Source: Viscum album
Taxonomy: Eukaryota > Streptophyta > Magnoliopsida > Santalales > Viscaceae
Assembly: GCA_963277665.1 (NCBI GenBank)
Contig: OY728128.1
Location: forward strand, 1,868,568,988-1,868,632,987
DNA length: 64,000 bases
Direction: 5' to 3'
Part shown: in pieces, positions 35,446 through 49,553 of the stretch
How positions within the stretch are numbered: position 1 is the first letter of the stretch
Layout: each line of letters starts with the position of its first letter
Translations under genes and position numbers: made by a program
Notes under the pieces: model-generated
Database searches by the model: none
Seen by the model: the letters and a program-made list of their open reading frames with translations, nothing else
Told to the model about the DNA's origin: nothing

Positions 35446-36888
35446 CTATTTTTCTCCATCAATCAGAATACTAAGATCAGCACTCAAACCAACATCTGCA
35501 AGACCTACAAAGAAATTTAACAACCGGATTGGATTACAGGACCTTGAGATAGAGTCTCCAAGTTTCCCAGCACTAGATTGGATACCAATTTCCTGTCTCC
35601 CCATACTAGAATCATCCTTACCAGATCTCAACACCTCTGTATAAGAAGAAGTCAAAGAATCCACCCTGACACATTCCCTTTCTTCTATATCTACTAAGAC
35701 CCCATCCGTAGGACTTGCTTCATGAGCAGCCTCATACCGGACCATAGTAGCCCCCACCCTAACCCCATCAAGAAGGGTCAGCTCATTTCTAAATGAAGGA
35801 TCGAAAATATCCCTCTTCAACCAGTTAAAAACCTCAAAAACCTTCGGATTAACCACTTATTCCATTAACATCTTCTCCAAATCCGCACCAGGACTAGCCT
35901 CTAATGAAACATTTGGAACCAACGGGATATAGTCAGACCACTTCTCCTCTATATTCAGTTACCTTAGAGGCACATTACACCTGATAAAAAATCTATTGGT
36001 ATTTACCACCATCCCTCTACCATCTATATCCCTATCCAACAACTTCGACGATCCAGCCTCATCTCAGATCTCTGGGACCTTGCCCTTGGCTCTACCCTTA
36101 ATAGAAACATGCACTCCCCGATGGAAGTTATCTAAAGAATGACCCAATCTATTGCAGGTAGAACAGAAATCAACCCAAGACACGTAGACAACCCAATCCA
36201 TGCACCTATACTCCTCACTAACAGTTACCCAGAAATACTCTAATGGAATCCTTGAAACATTCATATCCACACAAACTCACTGGTTGACGGGATGACAAAC
36301 ATATGCAGCGCGACTATCATAATGGAGATATCTAACAACATGATTTCTAATCATCCTAATGACTGAAGGGTTCTGAAATGAAAAAGGTAAATTCAGAAAA
36401 CTCACCCAGACCGTAGCTGTAGGAGATTCTCATTTCATATGTAAGTCGAAGGACCAACGAAAAAGGAAGAACTGATATCCATTGAAGCTATGTAGAGCCC
36501 TCAACAAGGCACTAATGAGATCCTCCTCTAATATGAAATGAATCATAATGTGGTGGCTATCAAGTAATCAAACCCTCAACCTCTCCTACAAATTCCATTA
36601 GCAGAAGACAAACCTATCGAACGAATCAACCGAAGGGCACCTCTATTTATACCGAGCCACCAAGGTAAGGTTAAAACGCACCAAATTTAATGTGATATAT
36701 GAAGTCGACAACTGAAGGTTAGGGAATCCATCAACTAGATTTGGGGCTTTAGGGCATAAAGAATCTTTTGGAAAAGGAGGAAAAATATCCGGGATGGAGA
36801 TGGGACGAAACGACTCAGCTCTCTTGAGTGACACCAAAGATCCCTCCCCCATCGGGTGGGGAGGGACCAATATAAACGTTGATTTCAT
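35446..36888 (-). pseudogene. LINE ORF1 with DUF4283-like and zinc-knuckle parts
   Basis: The ATG at 36888 starts MKSTFILVPPHPMGEGSLVS. The DUF4283-like part is visible around 36500-36290: FRWSFDLHMK, then TATVWVSFLNLPFSFQNPSV and IRMIRNHVVRYLHYDS. Next are VCVDMNVSRIPLEYFWVTV and the knuckle CSTCNRLGHSLDNF (36165-36124). Two Cys and the His are present, and the last Cys is Phe. A 136-codon Ser/Asp-rich tail (35856-35446) ends ORF1. ORF1 proteins bind element RNA. Frameshifts near 36640 and 36300 and a few stops break it. Confidence 0.8.
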
Positions 36889-36947
36889 CGCTAAGAGAGA
36901 GAGAGAATCGTCCTAGGGTTCCTATCGACCTATTTTCTCGTTTTTCA

Positions 36948-36960
36948 CATAATGTGTTTA
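36948..36960. repeat. Target-site duplication of LINE, right copy
   Basis: Exact match to 34488-34500. Confidence 0.9.
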
Positions 36961-36963
36961 TAA

Positions 36964-39900
36964 TGTAACATCACAATATTTTAAATGTATTGCCCCTGAA
37001 TTAAACATGAATTATTTGGTATCTTTCCTTATATACAACCATGGGTCTAAATGAACCGTAATAATGTAACCCTTTATAAAGTAGCCATTAAATTAGAAGT
37101 TAAGAAAAATAATATCCACATTATGGTATGTATATACATATATATATATAAATATAAATGTTCCAAATTATTAAAAAAATTATTAATTATAATAAATAAA
37201 TACTCAACTTTTTATTATGTTATTTTATGCTTCAAAAATATGTTTTCTATAATAATATGTTTTTATTGAATTTTATACTTATAGGAATCATAATTAATTT
37301 TTATTTTTCATAATAAAATTATTTTATTAAATTAATATCATATTTAAAATCATAATTTCAATATTATCTTTGGGATAATTTTTTTGATTTCTCTAAAATA
37401 TTTATTTTTTTATGAAATTGAAAAAATAAATATTTTTGAAAAAATTCCATTTATTTTCAAGTAAAATTAATATTTAATTTCTAATTTTATCATAAATAAA
37501 CATAATTATACTTTAACATTACATGATTTAATTAATTTCATAGTAATAATCATTATACTTGATTCTGGTATAAGTTTATTTTGGGTCTTAAAAAGTCATG
37601 ATTATAAAATAGTTTTTATTCACATAATGTGTTTTTATATTAACAAATTTAGTTAATTTATATTTAAAAATGGTTTTAAATACATTGATATTTTATATAT
37701 TCAGTCATATATTTAAACATTCATTTTATGTTTTTTACAAGGTAATTAATGGATATAAATTCAATTTTTTCTTAAAACATATTTGTCAAAAATGATTTTT
37801 CATCACGGTTTTAATGCTTATTTAAAATTATATTATTCTAATTATAGAATTTTAATCTATAAAAACGATTTATTTATTTTTAATCATCATATTAAATATA
37901 ATTAAATAGGTTTAACTAAATTTATTTTCATAAATAAAAATTTTGTTACCATGGTTGATGCTGCAACGGGTTGATTGAGAAATTATACCATGAGATAAGG
38001 GTTGGATTTCAACCCAAACATTCCTAATTATTTTTTTACAATGATATTTAAATATCATCTTATAATAAGCTCTAATACATTTACATTTGGATATACTTTC
38101 TCATGAAATTTTCTTTATATCATTGAAATATTTTAACAAATTCTATATCATTCCCTCCCCTTAATTAAATTAAGTCACCTCTTCGCCTACCTTATTAAAA
38201 CCATTTGATCATTATATATCATCTAAGAACTTATAAAACTCATACTAAACACCTTTAATTAATCTTATATCTTTTGTTTTTCTCTTAAGACCAATCATTC
38301 GAGGCTTAAGATGCAAGTCGAAGGATGTCTCTCAAAGAAGAGGTATAAATCTTAACTAAACTATTTCAATTTTATTTATTTATATAATTTATTTAAAATT
38401 GTTTTATCCAAAAAATAAATATTTATATAATATCTCAAATATACTTAGATGGTATTATGATTATTGAATGACTATTTACCATGACATCACCATCAATTGG
38501 GAGATGAAAGTATCTCTCCAGCGTATGTGTGGACTACTACCTCCTCATAAAGATGTAATTCATTTTCCACGATGATTATTAGTGGTTAGATATTATGTTA
38601 TATTTAATTTATATATAAATATGTATGATATTTATTATATAATAATGTTTTTAGAAGGTTAATTATTATTTATATTCTTTCATTTCATCTATTAAAAAAT
38701 GGAAATTTCACTCATGCACATGTATATACTACCATTTTCACATAGCGATGTAATAAATTTTTCATCACCACTTAATATGAATGGTTATTTATATTTATTT
38801 AGTATATATATATTATTAATATCATTACTGAAATTTTGGAAATTAATGAAACATGATAAAATTGTAAGGATGATAAATTTCAAAGAAAACTATACACAAA
38901 AAACGATGTAGTTGACACCCTAAATGATAATGATAATGAATTATTACTAATGAATGGATGATAATATGTTATAAATAATTTATTAATTTTATTATGGTTA
39001 TATATATGGATCTATTAAATAATTATAATAAATTTAAATTTGTTTATATGTGACATATGACATATTCACCACTTATTTCCTTAATTTAGTTTATATAATT
39101 CAAATTTGATAAGATATTTCTGGAATTATTTATATTAATGGTATTTATATTTTCATTTGATGTTACTACTTTATTGGGAGTTATGATTCCAAAGTAACTG
39201 GATATTTTTGGGGGGTTTTTCGAGCCTCATTTTTAATAGGATTGATTATGATTAAATTTTATAATGAAGAAATTATATGATCTATCTCTCCAAAATGTTA
39301 TTCCATTTTTTATGAATTTTTTATTTATATTGATTAAATTTGTTCCATTTATTTTACTCTCTTTAAGTACTGATGATATCAAAATAATTTTTTCAAGGAG
39401 AACTGACCATGTTTTTATTTTCTGTCAAGAATATTTTATTTCATGTCTATATTTTAATTAAAATTGTTTCAAGATTGTTTTTAATATTTTAAAAAATATT
39501 TTTTAAATTCATTTTTAACAATATTTTAATGTATTTACAAAGGTTTAAAATTAATATCCCTATAATTTTTTAAACATTGTAATTTTTAATTTTTATTAAA
39601 AATTTCAATGGGTTTTTTGGTTTAATGTACACCGTATGAACTGCTTACTTCACTATAATGGATACTAATTTTATTTGAATCCTACTTTATAATTTTCCTT
39701 ATATTTTTTCAAATAAAAATTTTCCATTATATTTTTTTGGAATTTTTATATTTTAATTAGGTGATTTCAAAATGAAAGGTTATTTCCCTCATGAAATATT
39801 ATAGTGATATATTAGAGGTATTTTCATCTATAGAAACATACTTTGATATTTATTTTTATTTATTGGGAATATGATCCAATGCTATTTCTTTTTATTCTAG

Positions 39901-40785
39901 ATGGTTTATGATTATGATAATGAATTTTTTATGAATCATGTACCATTTACATTTGTTATGATATGATGATATGATGTATTTTTTATAATCTTATGGAACA
40001 CATAGATATTATTTTCATTATATGATTAGTGAGCCCATAATTATGTATCCCTCTAATGTATTGAGTAAATATGGGTATCTCATGATATAATAATTACTCA
40101 AACGGGGGTGAACATATTTTAGTATGGTAATTTTTTCAATCAGATAGTCTTAGGAATGAACCATTTCAATAAAAATAATGGAATGGAGAAGGAACCTCAT
40201 CCTCTGTGCTAGTTTGGGTAGTGAGACTTCACTAAGAAAATGAATTTTTATACTTATGGGTATGAAAAAAAAATTATGATTTATTTATATGTCATTCTCC
40301 CATGATACATGATTTTTTGACGATGATTATACACTATTAAAACATATTTATTTTATTTAGATAAAGACTTATTCCATGATTTAAGATAAATGATAATTGA
40401 TTGATTTGGGTATGAATTTTTTATATTATAATACATGACTTTATTCTTGACTTATTATCATTTATGATAATCATTTAAAATCTATTATTTTTACCCTTAC
40501 AAATAATATAAACTAAACCTTTATTATGTTTCCTTTCCCCAGTTTATAAAGAAAGGTTTTAATTATGATAGGTCTATGATGGGTTCTATCTTTGAAGAAC
40601 ATAATTGGAAATTATGTAGATCTTATATGTATCAATTTTTTATGTATCCATGTTCTTAATGATAATAAAACTCTACATCTATACTGTGGATAGTTTTTTA
40701 ATGTCATTATTCCTCCATTAATAAGAGAAATTTTTTATTTCTGTATTATAAATGTATATATTGACCATGTGAGGGGTCTTGTTTC
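36964..40785 (+). mobile_element. 3' LTR of G3 (LTR C)
   Basis: It begins tgtaacatcacaatatttt, the canonical gypsy LTR start, three bases after the LINE target duplication. It aligns with LTR B throughout and ends near gaggggtcttg. Open frames at 37051, 38699 and 39264 show no domain. Like A and B it holds two related copies of an aatgggagatgaaagtat-type block about 205 bp apart (38495 and 38695). Confidence 0.8.
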
Positions 40786-40789
40786 ATTG

Positions 40790-41505
40790 AACTTTCCCTC
40801 TATAATCTAAAATCTCTAACGATTGTTCATTAAAAGATAGATCTTTCTCCAGTGATATAACCTTTGAGTTTAGTACATGTGAAGGATTGAGTATGTACTT
40901 ACTTATGAGACATACATTGTACACATCATTTAATATGGGATATATTAAAAGGAAGAATCAAGAGATAAGTTATCATCCTAATAAAATCATGAATTTCAAA
41001 GCGACCAATATATTTATGGCTCAACTTTCCCTTCCTTTCAAATGTTATAACCTTATTCGAATGAAATATTCATTATAATACCTTATCACTAAAATAAAAA
41101 TAATTATCATATTGATTATTTTTAGCATAAATTTTATACTAACTCTAAGATATTTGTATGTTCTACCAAATGGATATAATCTTCACCACCATTTATTCAG
41201 CTAGATCACATCTCGATAGCTTTATTTCTCAAACATCATCACAACAAGTAGGTGTTATTCATTTCCTTCCATATAGATATTTATAAGGATTCATTTGAAT
41301 TATTGATATATAGATATAATTGTATTGAAATTCTACTAAATTAATGTATTTTACCTAACCACATATTAAATCCATATAAAACTTTCTCTGCATTTCTTTT
41401 AGAGTTTGAATTGTTATCTCACAGTGACCATCTGTCTAAGGATGATATAAAGTACTGATATATAACTCTATATCCATGTCTTAATAAATATACAACCAAC
41501 CATTA
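40790..41505 (-). pseudogene. pol: G4 integrase fragment
   Basis: On the minus strand: IELYISTLYHP, TAG where Gln is expected, TDGHCEITIQTLKEMQRKF (41455-41380; catalytic Glu kept), VKYINLVEFQYNYIY, MNPYKYLYGRK (about 41255), CDLAE and MVVKII, then FERKGKLSHKYIGRFEIHDF (41000-40940), the GPY/F-type module. This is the second half of a Tekay/Del-like integrase. The upstream pol is missing: LTR X1 begins at its right edge. LTR C abuts its left edge. Confidence 0.85.
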
Positions 41506-43390
41506 TTTTCATACATGGATACTACATCTAAAGTGGTGAATATTCATATTACTAAAAAATCATGCTAGAATTGTATTTGTATTAAGTATTTGGAAACACT
41601 GAAACAAAAATAACTGGTTCATAAAATATTTACATCTTATCCAACTTTTTACATCATAACTAGAACCCTTTTTGACATATCACAGATAATACCTTTCTTC
41701 ATATCCAAGGAAAAGAAACATAATAAAACGGTGAGCTCAGATTCTCCATAAATGTAAAAAATGTAGATATCCATCATAACATATAAATAATTGGATAAGA
41801 ACATCAACATAACATCTTATAATTATGACTTGTATATAAAAAGCCATAATCATGAGTCATGTAATAAATAATAGATTTTTATAATACATAAATCAAAAAA
41901 TAATCATATAACATAATCCATAGAGAATAATATTGACATGAAACAAGAAACTATGGAATAAAAATAAACTTATAGAATCTTAAACATATATAAATAGAAA
42001 CATGATCACATGGTAAGTAAAAAACATGAAGCCAATCCCTTTCATAAACTTTTGGAAATTGAAACTCGGTCTATGCATAATCTTATGTACATAAAATTCA
42101 GGTCCATGAATAAACTTATCCACATGAAACCAGGTCCATGAATAATCTTGTAGACATGACACCCAAGTCAAATTATAAACTTATGGATATAAAAAACTTG
42201 TTTAATGCATAAAACTGTTAACATGAAATCAAGTTCACACATACCATATTTTCCTCATAAGTTATAAAAAATACTTAATAAATTTGAGGGTGATATTTGT
42301 ACCACAAATCACACAATTAAAATCAAACCTATTTTTTCCACAAGAACATAAATCATTCATCACATTATAACACATGTAAAGATATTAGTTTCATAAATAT
42401 TTTATCATATAATACCTCATAAAAATGAAAAGAGATTCATAAATATCATTAAATTATAATCACAAAACAACAATAAAAATAAAAAGGATAGTATTCATCA
42501 ATAATATCCCTAGTAAAGCATAATAATCATAAAATAATTTTATCTTATATGGAAATTAATTTTAAAAGATCACATGAAATAATTCTTGAGTTAAATGTGC
42601 TTTCTATTATAAAAACATTTTTTTTAATTCTAAACAATTATAAAATAAAAAATTTCCTTTAAAAAAACCTTTTAAGATTGTAAAGGATTATTGAATTCAT
42701 TAAAGAATCTAGATGTTTGTAAAATTATTTCATGTATTATAATTTAAAAAAACATTCCTCATGTACATTTTTGGAAAACTCAAAAAGAACCTCACATAGA
42801 GAACAAAAAATGAAATCCTTTCAAACAATTTTTAAAAAAAGTAAAACACGAGTAAAAATGAATTTAAAAAATAGAATGGAATAAAAAAACATTTTTTTAG
42901 CCAATTTAATAAAAAAATGGGTATATAAGAAGAATTTATTTTTAAAGGAAACATTAAAATTACAATTTTTCAATGAAAATAAGCTAAAAATATCATATCA
43001 TTGAACTGAGAATTAATAAAATTAATATATTATTTGAATTATCTATAAGTACATATAAAAAAGTGTAATTTCAACAAAATATAATAAAATTTCATTCCAA
43101 ATATAATCATAGCATGACATAATCAATTAAGATTAAGGTTAACCAAAAGAATGTAAATTGGGTTAAGAATTCCCTTACAACTTTGTAATCAGTCAAATCA
43201 TATGCCCTATAAAATTAGAAATTATCAAGAAAACAATGAATAAAATAAATATAATTAGATTAATGATATGATATATCAATGGACAATATATATACACCAA
43301 ACAAAATAAATAATTGATGAATAAGACATATATCTCAGAAAAATAATATTGAGATGAGAAACCCTTAACTCTTTCTTCCCGTTAGTTTTT
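41505..43390 (-). mobile_element. Truncated LTR (X1) related to the G5 LTRs
   Basis: It aligns with 44720 onward and 51905 onward: gatactacat, tgaatattcatattac, ggtgagctcag (41730) and the ataagacatatatctca block (43322). Only the 3' portion of the LTR is present; the rest is lost at about 43390. The stretch 43391-43540 holds nothing I can identify. Confidence 0.7.
42060..42240. repeat. 32-34-bp minisatellite in LTR X1
   Basis: About five units of the type catgaataaacttatccaca plus tgaaaccaggtc. Confidence 0.75.
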
Positions 43391-43540
43391 TGTACTTTAA
43401 TATCTTCTTGAATATCACCTCCATGAAGGACCCATTAGGGACCATTTATTTTTTCTTTTAGTGATACCAATAGCACTTGGATGTTGGGAGAGTGAGGAGG
43501 ATAGGTTTTGGTAGAGATGTTATGTTACGAACCAACCAGA

Positions 43541-44699
43541 AATACCATCTTACCCGATATCTAAGATGATTTTTCACAACTCTGAAGAGTTTTATCGATG
43601 TCTAATGGCCCATTAAAATCTATTAGTAATAAATAAATTACCATTGGGAGGTATTTCACCCTAAAAATATTACAATAAAAAAATTACACTATGGAAACAT
43701 TATTAGATAAATAGACCAACACTTACATTCTAGGTTACAAGGATATGATACAAAACTAGAAATAAAACAAATCGTCAAAAAACTCATCTCCTGGTGGTCA
43801 ATAACTACCCACCATGTACCAATTCACCCACAATTGGTCATACTAATTCTAAGACACAATGGAAGGAGATATCATGTACACGTTTTTTATGTTCATAAAG
43901 GTTGTAAACACTAAACAGTATAAGTAGGGTTTGAGATAATGATCTCAAAAGGATTACACCAATGATTCTATCCAGTTACTTGATAAGGTAATTCGAATAC
44001 GCAAAAATATGAGTACAATAAGTAAAGTTTGAGTCTTAGTTTTAAATTAGCGTTTTGAATATTTAAAAATCATTTTTCAATCCATCCCAACAAAACATTT
44101 CATCTCACCATTTGACAACCAGGAATTTTTCTAAAAATATTTGAAAATAATATCAAAAAATAAAGATAGATAATCTATAAAAAAATGGGAATATGAACCT
44201 ATTATCAAATCTATAAAATAGTCAATAAAATATAGTCAAGGCTTATGATAACAATAAAAATATCAATCAATGAAGGAAAATTCAGTGCCATGTAGTGATA
44301 AAATTGTTATCATGTATCGAGTATCAATTATATGGATATAATGGGTATGACCTTGGTATAATAGTGAGTCCACCATAGAATATCTAGTCAAATTATAGCC
44401 TGACTAATTGACAGTCTTACACCTAGTCTCACAAGTCTCAAGAAAACTAGTACCACTCACATTCGCTTTCTTGAAGGCATTTCTATAGCCCAAACCATTC
44501 ATGTTCTATATGGAACCACTATATTGGGTGTGAGTCTACTAGTGAAGAATATATATAGGTTTTTCTATTTAACTATCTAGGTTATAATTACTATTCCAAA
44601 GAGGTGAGTGGGTCAATCAAGTTACTAAGATCACACAAGGATCCTTATCAATATCAATCATGGTATCATTCCCTCAAATTACATATCACTCTCACCCCA
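43541..44699 (-). mobile_element. LTR Y1, left part
   Basis: It aligns with 61460-62597: acactatggaaac, attagataaataga, cacccacaattgg-type and tcactctcacccca blocks. The alignment jumps from cccca at 44695-44699 to cccca at 56798-56802, proving that G5 was inserted here. The left limit is approximate. No coding content. Confidence 0.75.
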
Positions 44700-47600
44700 T
44701 ATAGCTACTCAAGATTAATATACATAGATATTACATCATTTTATATGAATATTTAGTACATTACAAAAATAAATCCCTGAAAACCATAATAGTTAAGTTT
44801 ATTTGAAAACATTGAAACAAAATATTATGTCTTGGTGAAAGATCTTCAAAATATCACATAATGATATCCACCTTTAGTACTTCTACCAAAATCATTTATA
44901 CATAACTTGGGGAAAGAAAACATTATAAAGGGGTGAGCTCAATTTCTCAGTAAGGTTAAATAAATAAAATGTGTAATCATTACATGAACAAAATGGTATG
45001 GAACAAGCATAAAATTTTAATATTATACCCTACATATTAGAGATCATACTAAATAATGGATGATCATAAGAAATTCATCATAAGTAAATAATTAACATAA
45101 GCCATGGAAGCATAACAAATAAATAAAACATAGAAATTTGGAAAAAAACATAAGCATATAATATTATTTCTATAGTATCCAATGTACCACTACCAAGACC
45201 ATCTTAATAGAAAAAGTCCTTTACTGAACCAGGTTCACACCCAATTCCATCCATGTATTAATGAACATATTTCACTCCTCATTCCATATCTATATTACTA
45301 AACCGATTTCATTTCATGTTCAATCCCTATAATACAAAACTGAGTTCATTTTTCTTTCCATCCTTGTCTATCTCATGAGATATAAATCTTTACAAAATTA
45401 ATTAGAGGTAGATATATGTCTCACCCATTTCATAATAAAATCATACATACATGTGCCACAAGATAATTAAAACTTTTACCCAATCATGACCCATAAAAAA
45501 TATGTGTTTTATAAACCCATTAGATTAAATGGGTATCATTAACATTTCATCACATCATAACTTATGGAAAAGATATAGGTTTTATAATCATTTCATCAAA
45601 TCATAACCTATGAAAAGATCCTACATTAAGAATTATATAACCTATGGAACATAAATGGGTGTCATAAGTATCATTCCATCAAAACATAACCCATTCATGA
45701 ATGGATATGAATGGAACCTTGGGTTAATTTACAATAAGGGCATGAATAACATCAAAAAATTTCATATTAGATGGAAAATAACTTGGAAAGTTATTTTGAA
45801 ACAATTTCTTGATGAAAATAGAATTCCTTATTTTAAAATTCTTTTAAAAACATAATACCTTTAGAAAACCATTTTCTTCAAAAATGCATTTAAATCCTTG
45901 AATTAAGGATTTAAATAATTTTCAAACCTTTCCATTAAAAACACATAAAAGAATAATGAAAAAATTATAAAAGAATCATGAAAAATTTTCAAAACCTTTT
46001 TCCATGAAAATTTATAAAATAATCTTGAAAACCTTTTGAAACCCATTTCTTTTAAAATACCTGAAAAATTAAAAAATATTATTGAAAATTTTTTGAAAAA
46101 AAAATATTGAAATCTTTTAAAAGAATATTGAAACCTTTTTTAAAACAATTTATTTGAAAATTAATTTTAAAAAATATTTTCATAAAAACTAACATTTTAA
46201 ACATACAAAGGATTTTTTAAAGAAATGATGGTGGTTGAATATATACATGTCATACGAGGTAAAAATAACATTCCTTTTTCACAGTAAAAATGACTGAAAA
46301 ATTTTTTGTTCAGAAAGTGACAACAGGATTCTTTTGAAAACATTAGAAAAATAAAAAAAATGTAAAAATGAATTTCAATGTTTATATAATAGTATAATAT
46401 TCTTTGAAACCATTTTTTAAAACATAGTTTTATAGGAACACAGATTTCTGACCGAAGAGAGAGCCAAATTCGGAAATTATTAAAAACACTTTGTTAACTA
46501 TATTATGTAACAAAGAGTGGAAAATGGTACCAACACATGAATATATCATGATCTAAAATATAATAGTAATATCCATGACTTTTCTTGAGATATGGATCAT
46601 TATATTTCATGAAAGAAAGCAAAATCATAAACAATCTCAAGAAGCGATGAGATTATTTCAATAAACTCTTATAACATGGTAACATTGAACTATACTCCAC
46701 ATGTAAGAAAATTAAATTAAATGAAGATTAAAATATCATGAATTTAATTACCCTCATGATATTACATTTCAAAGGAAAAATATACACCTAATATAAAAAT
46801 ATACGTTCATAACATGGCATGTGTCTCAAAGATAGAAAATTGACACAAAAATTACATTATAGATTTTGTAACATTTGAAACTTAAAACCCATGATAGAAG
46901 TATCATAATTTGGTCATGTAATTACCCATATATTTAAGTATAATAGTTAAATAATACATTCATATTCTTTATACACACCACACAAAATAAGTGAGTGTTG
47001 AATAATACATTTATCTCATGGAAATAAAAAGTGGGATGAAATTCCTTTAACTTATGTCTAGACTCTCATAGTACTCATTTAATCCTCCTGTATAGTAAAT
47101 ATAAATTTATTATAAATATATCACAAAATAATATTATTAATTATAATAACATATATGGTTTGATTATGGTTTTATATTACCCTCTTGTTAAAAATTCTAT
47201 GTTAAGGTTTCACTTCGGTTAATATCCCCTTTGTTTTTTTCATGTGTCATAATTTGTTATATCTTTGGTCTTTATATGTATATAATTATTTCCATAAAGT
47301 AAAACATTTTTTAAATATAATTTATATTCAATATATTTCTATTATAATAATCCATATAATAAAGAAGTATCAAATAGAATACACTGCTCATAGAGATGGT
47401 AAATTGTACGTACGCATCAACGTCATTTCTGTTTAATTATCGTGTTGTAAGAAATAAATTAAAAGATATATATATATTACTATTGTGATAGAATTATTAT
47501 ATCATATATATTCACTAAATACATACTTAATTCATTCCATGCAGTGAATTAATGAATCACATCACTTTGAGGGGCTTTATTCCGCACTTCCTCAAATGAA

Positions 47601-49538
47601 ATTATCATATTAACACAAAATGGAAAGTATAAATATAAGTGTCTTAAAAGAATTAAAGAAGGTAAAATACATAATAAATGTAATATATATAATATATATA
47701 ATAAATAAACATATTTTCTAGCATAATGTCCACCATGAGAATTGGTAAAGTAAAATTTTAACAATCGTCATTTTGTGAGGTTGTAGTCTTCCATACACGT
47801 AAACAGTATGTTTGTTACCCATTATATGGAAGTGTGTGTAAGTGTTGGTATAATACATATCATAAAAACATAATAGTAAATTGATTATAATATTTTTTTT
47901 ACAAAATCATGGAATTCTAATATTTTATGGAGTGTATAATGAAAACAAAGGAAATGATTTTGAGGGAGGGTGTTACCTCTTAATCAGGTAACTTCTTTCG
48001 GTTTTTCACAATGGGATTCATTGGAAGGATTTATTAAAAATTTAGAATTAAATGAGGAATTATGGTATTTTTGGAAGCTATTTGGGTAGAGTTTTTTGAG
48101 CTAATGTGGATTGATATGTCTGATTAATGCATAGGAGAGGAGGTCTTTCATAATGGAGATGGGGTGGCACTCATGTAATATTTTAAAATAAAGGAACCCC
48201 ATTAACATTTTTTTTATTAAAAGTTATTATATAATATTAAAATGTTAATAAAATGTAGGATATGGAATAAATAAATCTATAAAATGGATTTAGGAAATGT
48301 TTATAGGTCTTTTTAGGACTTAAGGTTATAGTTTATTCACTTGTTAAGGTTAATTTAACCTTAATCATTGTAATGAATTTTAATTACTTCACTAATATTT
48401 TTGGTTAAAAAAAAGTTGATAGTATTAGACATTATAAACTATTATGATTCAAAATATGGAATCCATTTTTCTAAATTCCAATCACATAATTAAAATAAAG
48501 TAATTTAAATTTAATCCCATAGTCTGATCGATAATGTAGGTTTTTAACGTAAAAATAATCAAATGTTTTCTAAATTTTTATATCTAATATCAATGTAAAA
48601 TTGGTTATAAGGACCTAAATTATATTAACGGATAAAATTATTATCTAATTAAACTTTTAAACCAATTTAAAATTTAATTCAACCTTGTAAATAAATTAGA
48701 TGATAAATCATTTTTTGAATTAAAATCCAGTATTGTTAACTACTCATTAGAAAATGAAAACTTACATAAAAATACCAAAAATTTATCCTAACCTAATTTT
48801 TCTATTTATTCTCAAAATATGAATTTTATTTTGACATATCAAATCTATCAATTTTCAAAAAAATTGTATTTAAAATAGGATATCCATTAAAAGGGGTAAA
48901 ACTACTTTAATAAAAATATTCGGTTTTATGTGTTAGATTGGTTTTATTATTATATTATGCTTATAAAATATATTGGTTGATTATAAAAAATATTTACTTG
49001 GATATATAAAATATATATTACATTAAAATTACTTACTAATTTTAATTAATTTAATTTATTAAGATTAAAACAACTTAGTGAGGAAAATAAAAGATTTCTA
49101 TAAAAAAACTCCCTTTATATTCAATTGGTTATTATATTCATTTCTAAATAATATGTAAATAGTTAATTAATTTTATATTTTGTAAAAACCATATATATAA
49201 ATAAGTTTGTTAATAATATTTATAAAATCAAATTAAATTTCTATGTTATATATTATTATATTTTATATTGTTTTTTAGTAGCACTCTATCTTGCGTGTTA
49301 CATAAGCCATCATTGAAGTGGGTCTTGTGGGAAATGTATACTTAACTCTATGTTTTGTTTAGAGGAATCTAAACATTATATTTCATGTAGTACATGCTTA
49401 ACTTTTCATTGGGAATAATTCAATCCAAAATTAATGCTTTAATATAAAATAAATATTTTCAGTGTTGCATGAAATAAAAAAAAATATCAAAAAGATTAAA
49501 TTAATTCAAAAAACATTCACAAAATCTCATGGTGTTAC
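44700..49538 (-). mobile_element. 3' LTR of G5
   Basis: Aligned with 51885-56797 across its length (for example ggggtgagctcaa at 44931, agaagcgatgagattatttc at 46640, tgtttgttaccca at 47810, ttaaggttaatttaacctta at 48344). It is bordered on the right by the purine tract. All open frames in it (45655, 47242, 47549) lie in LTR sequence and show no domain. Confidence 0.85.
46623..46675. repeat. 53-bp conserved island with hairpin, left copy
   Basis: It differs from 53871-53923 at only one position, whereas the flanks are much more diverged. It contains aatctc and gagatt, a 6-bp inverted repeat around a 10-base loop. Confidence 0.85.
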
Positions 49539-49553
49539 CTTTTACCCCCTTAA
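49539..49553 (-). other. Polypurine tract of G5
   Basis: The minus strand reads aagggggtaaaag directly before the 3' LTR start (gtaacaccatgag). Fixes element orientation. Confidence 0.75.

Larger units (their letters stand above)
34501..36947 (-). mobile_element. ORF1-only LINE-like retroelement (2.4 kb)
   Basis: A 13-bp target duplication flanks it, and a T-rich stretch (34514-34530; A-rich tail on the minus strand) lies at one end. The other end has a short leader with a CT-rich run before an ATG at 36888. ORF1 resembles plant L1 LINE ORF1. No endonuclease or reverse transcriptase is present, and a normal element would be roughly 6 kb. The base composition is visibly richer in G+C than the surroundings and the frame is less broken, so it is younger. 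Confidence 0.8.

Noticed and set aside
36893..36906. GA microsatellite as an independent feature
   Set aside because: It is the CT-rich leader of the LINE on the minus strand.
41505..41720. Upstream continuation of G4 integrase on the minus strand
   Set aside because: A loose match was seen, but the nucleotide alignment with the G5 LTR start (tgaatattcatattac, gaaacactgaaacaaaa) is far stronger.
43463..43476. Primer-binding site on the minus strand (ttggtatcacta) for LTR Y1
   Set aside because: It lies outside the Y1/Y2 alignment and no gag follows; Y1 fits better as a 3' LTR. Not excluded.
44661..44669. Plus-strand primer site tggtatcat
   Set aside because: It lies inside LTR Y1 with no adjacent LTR end.
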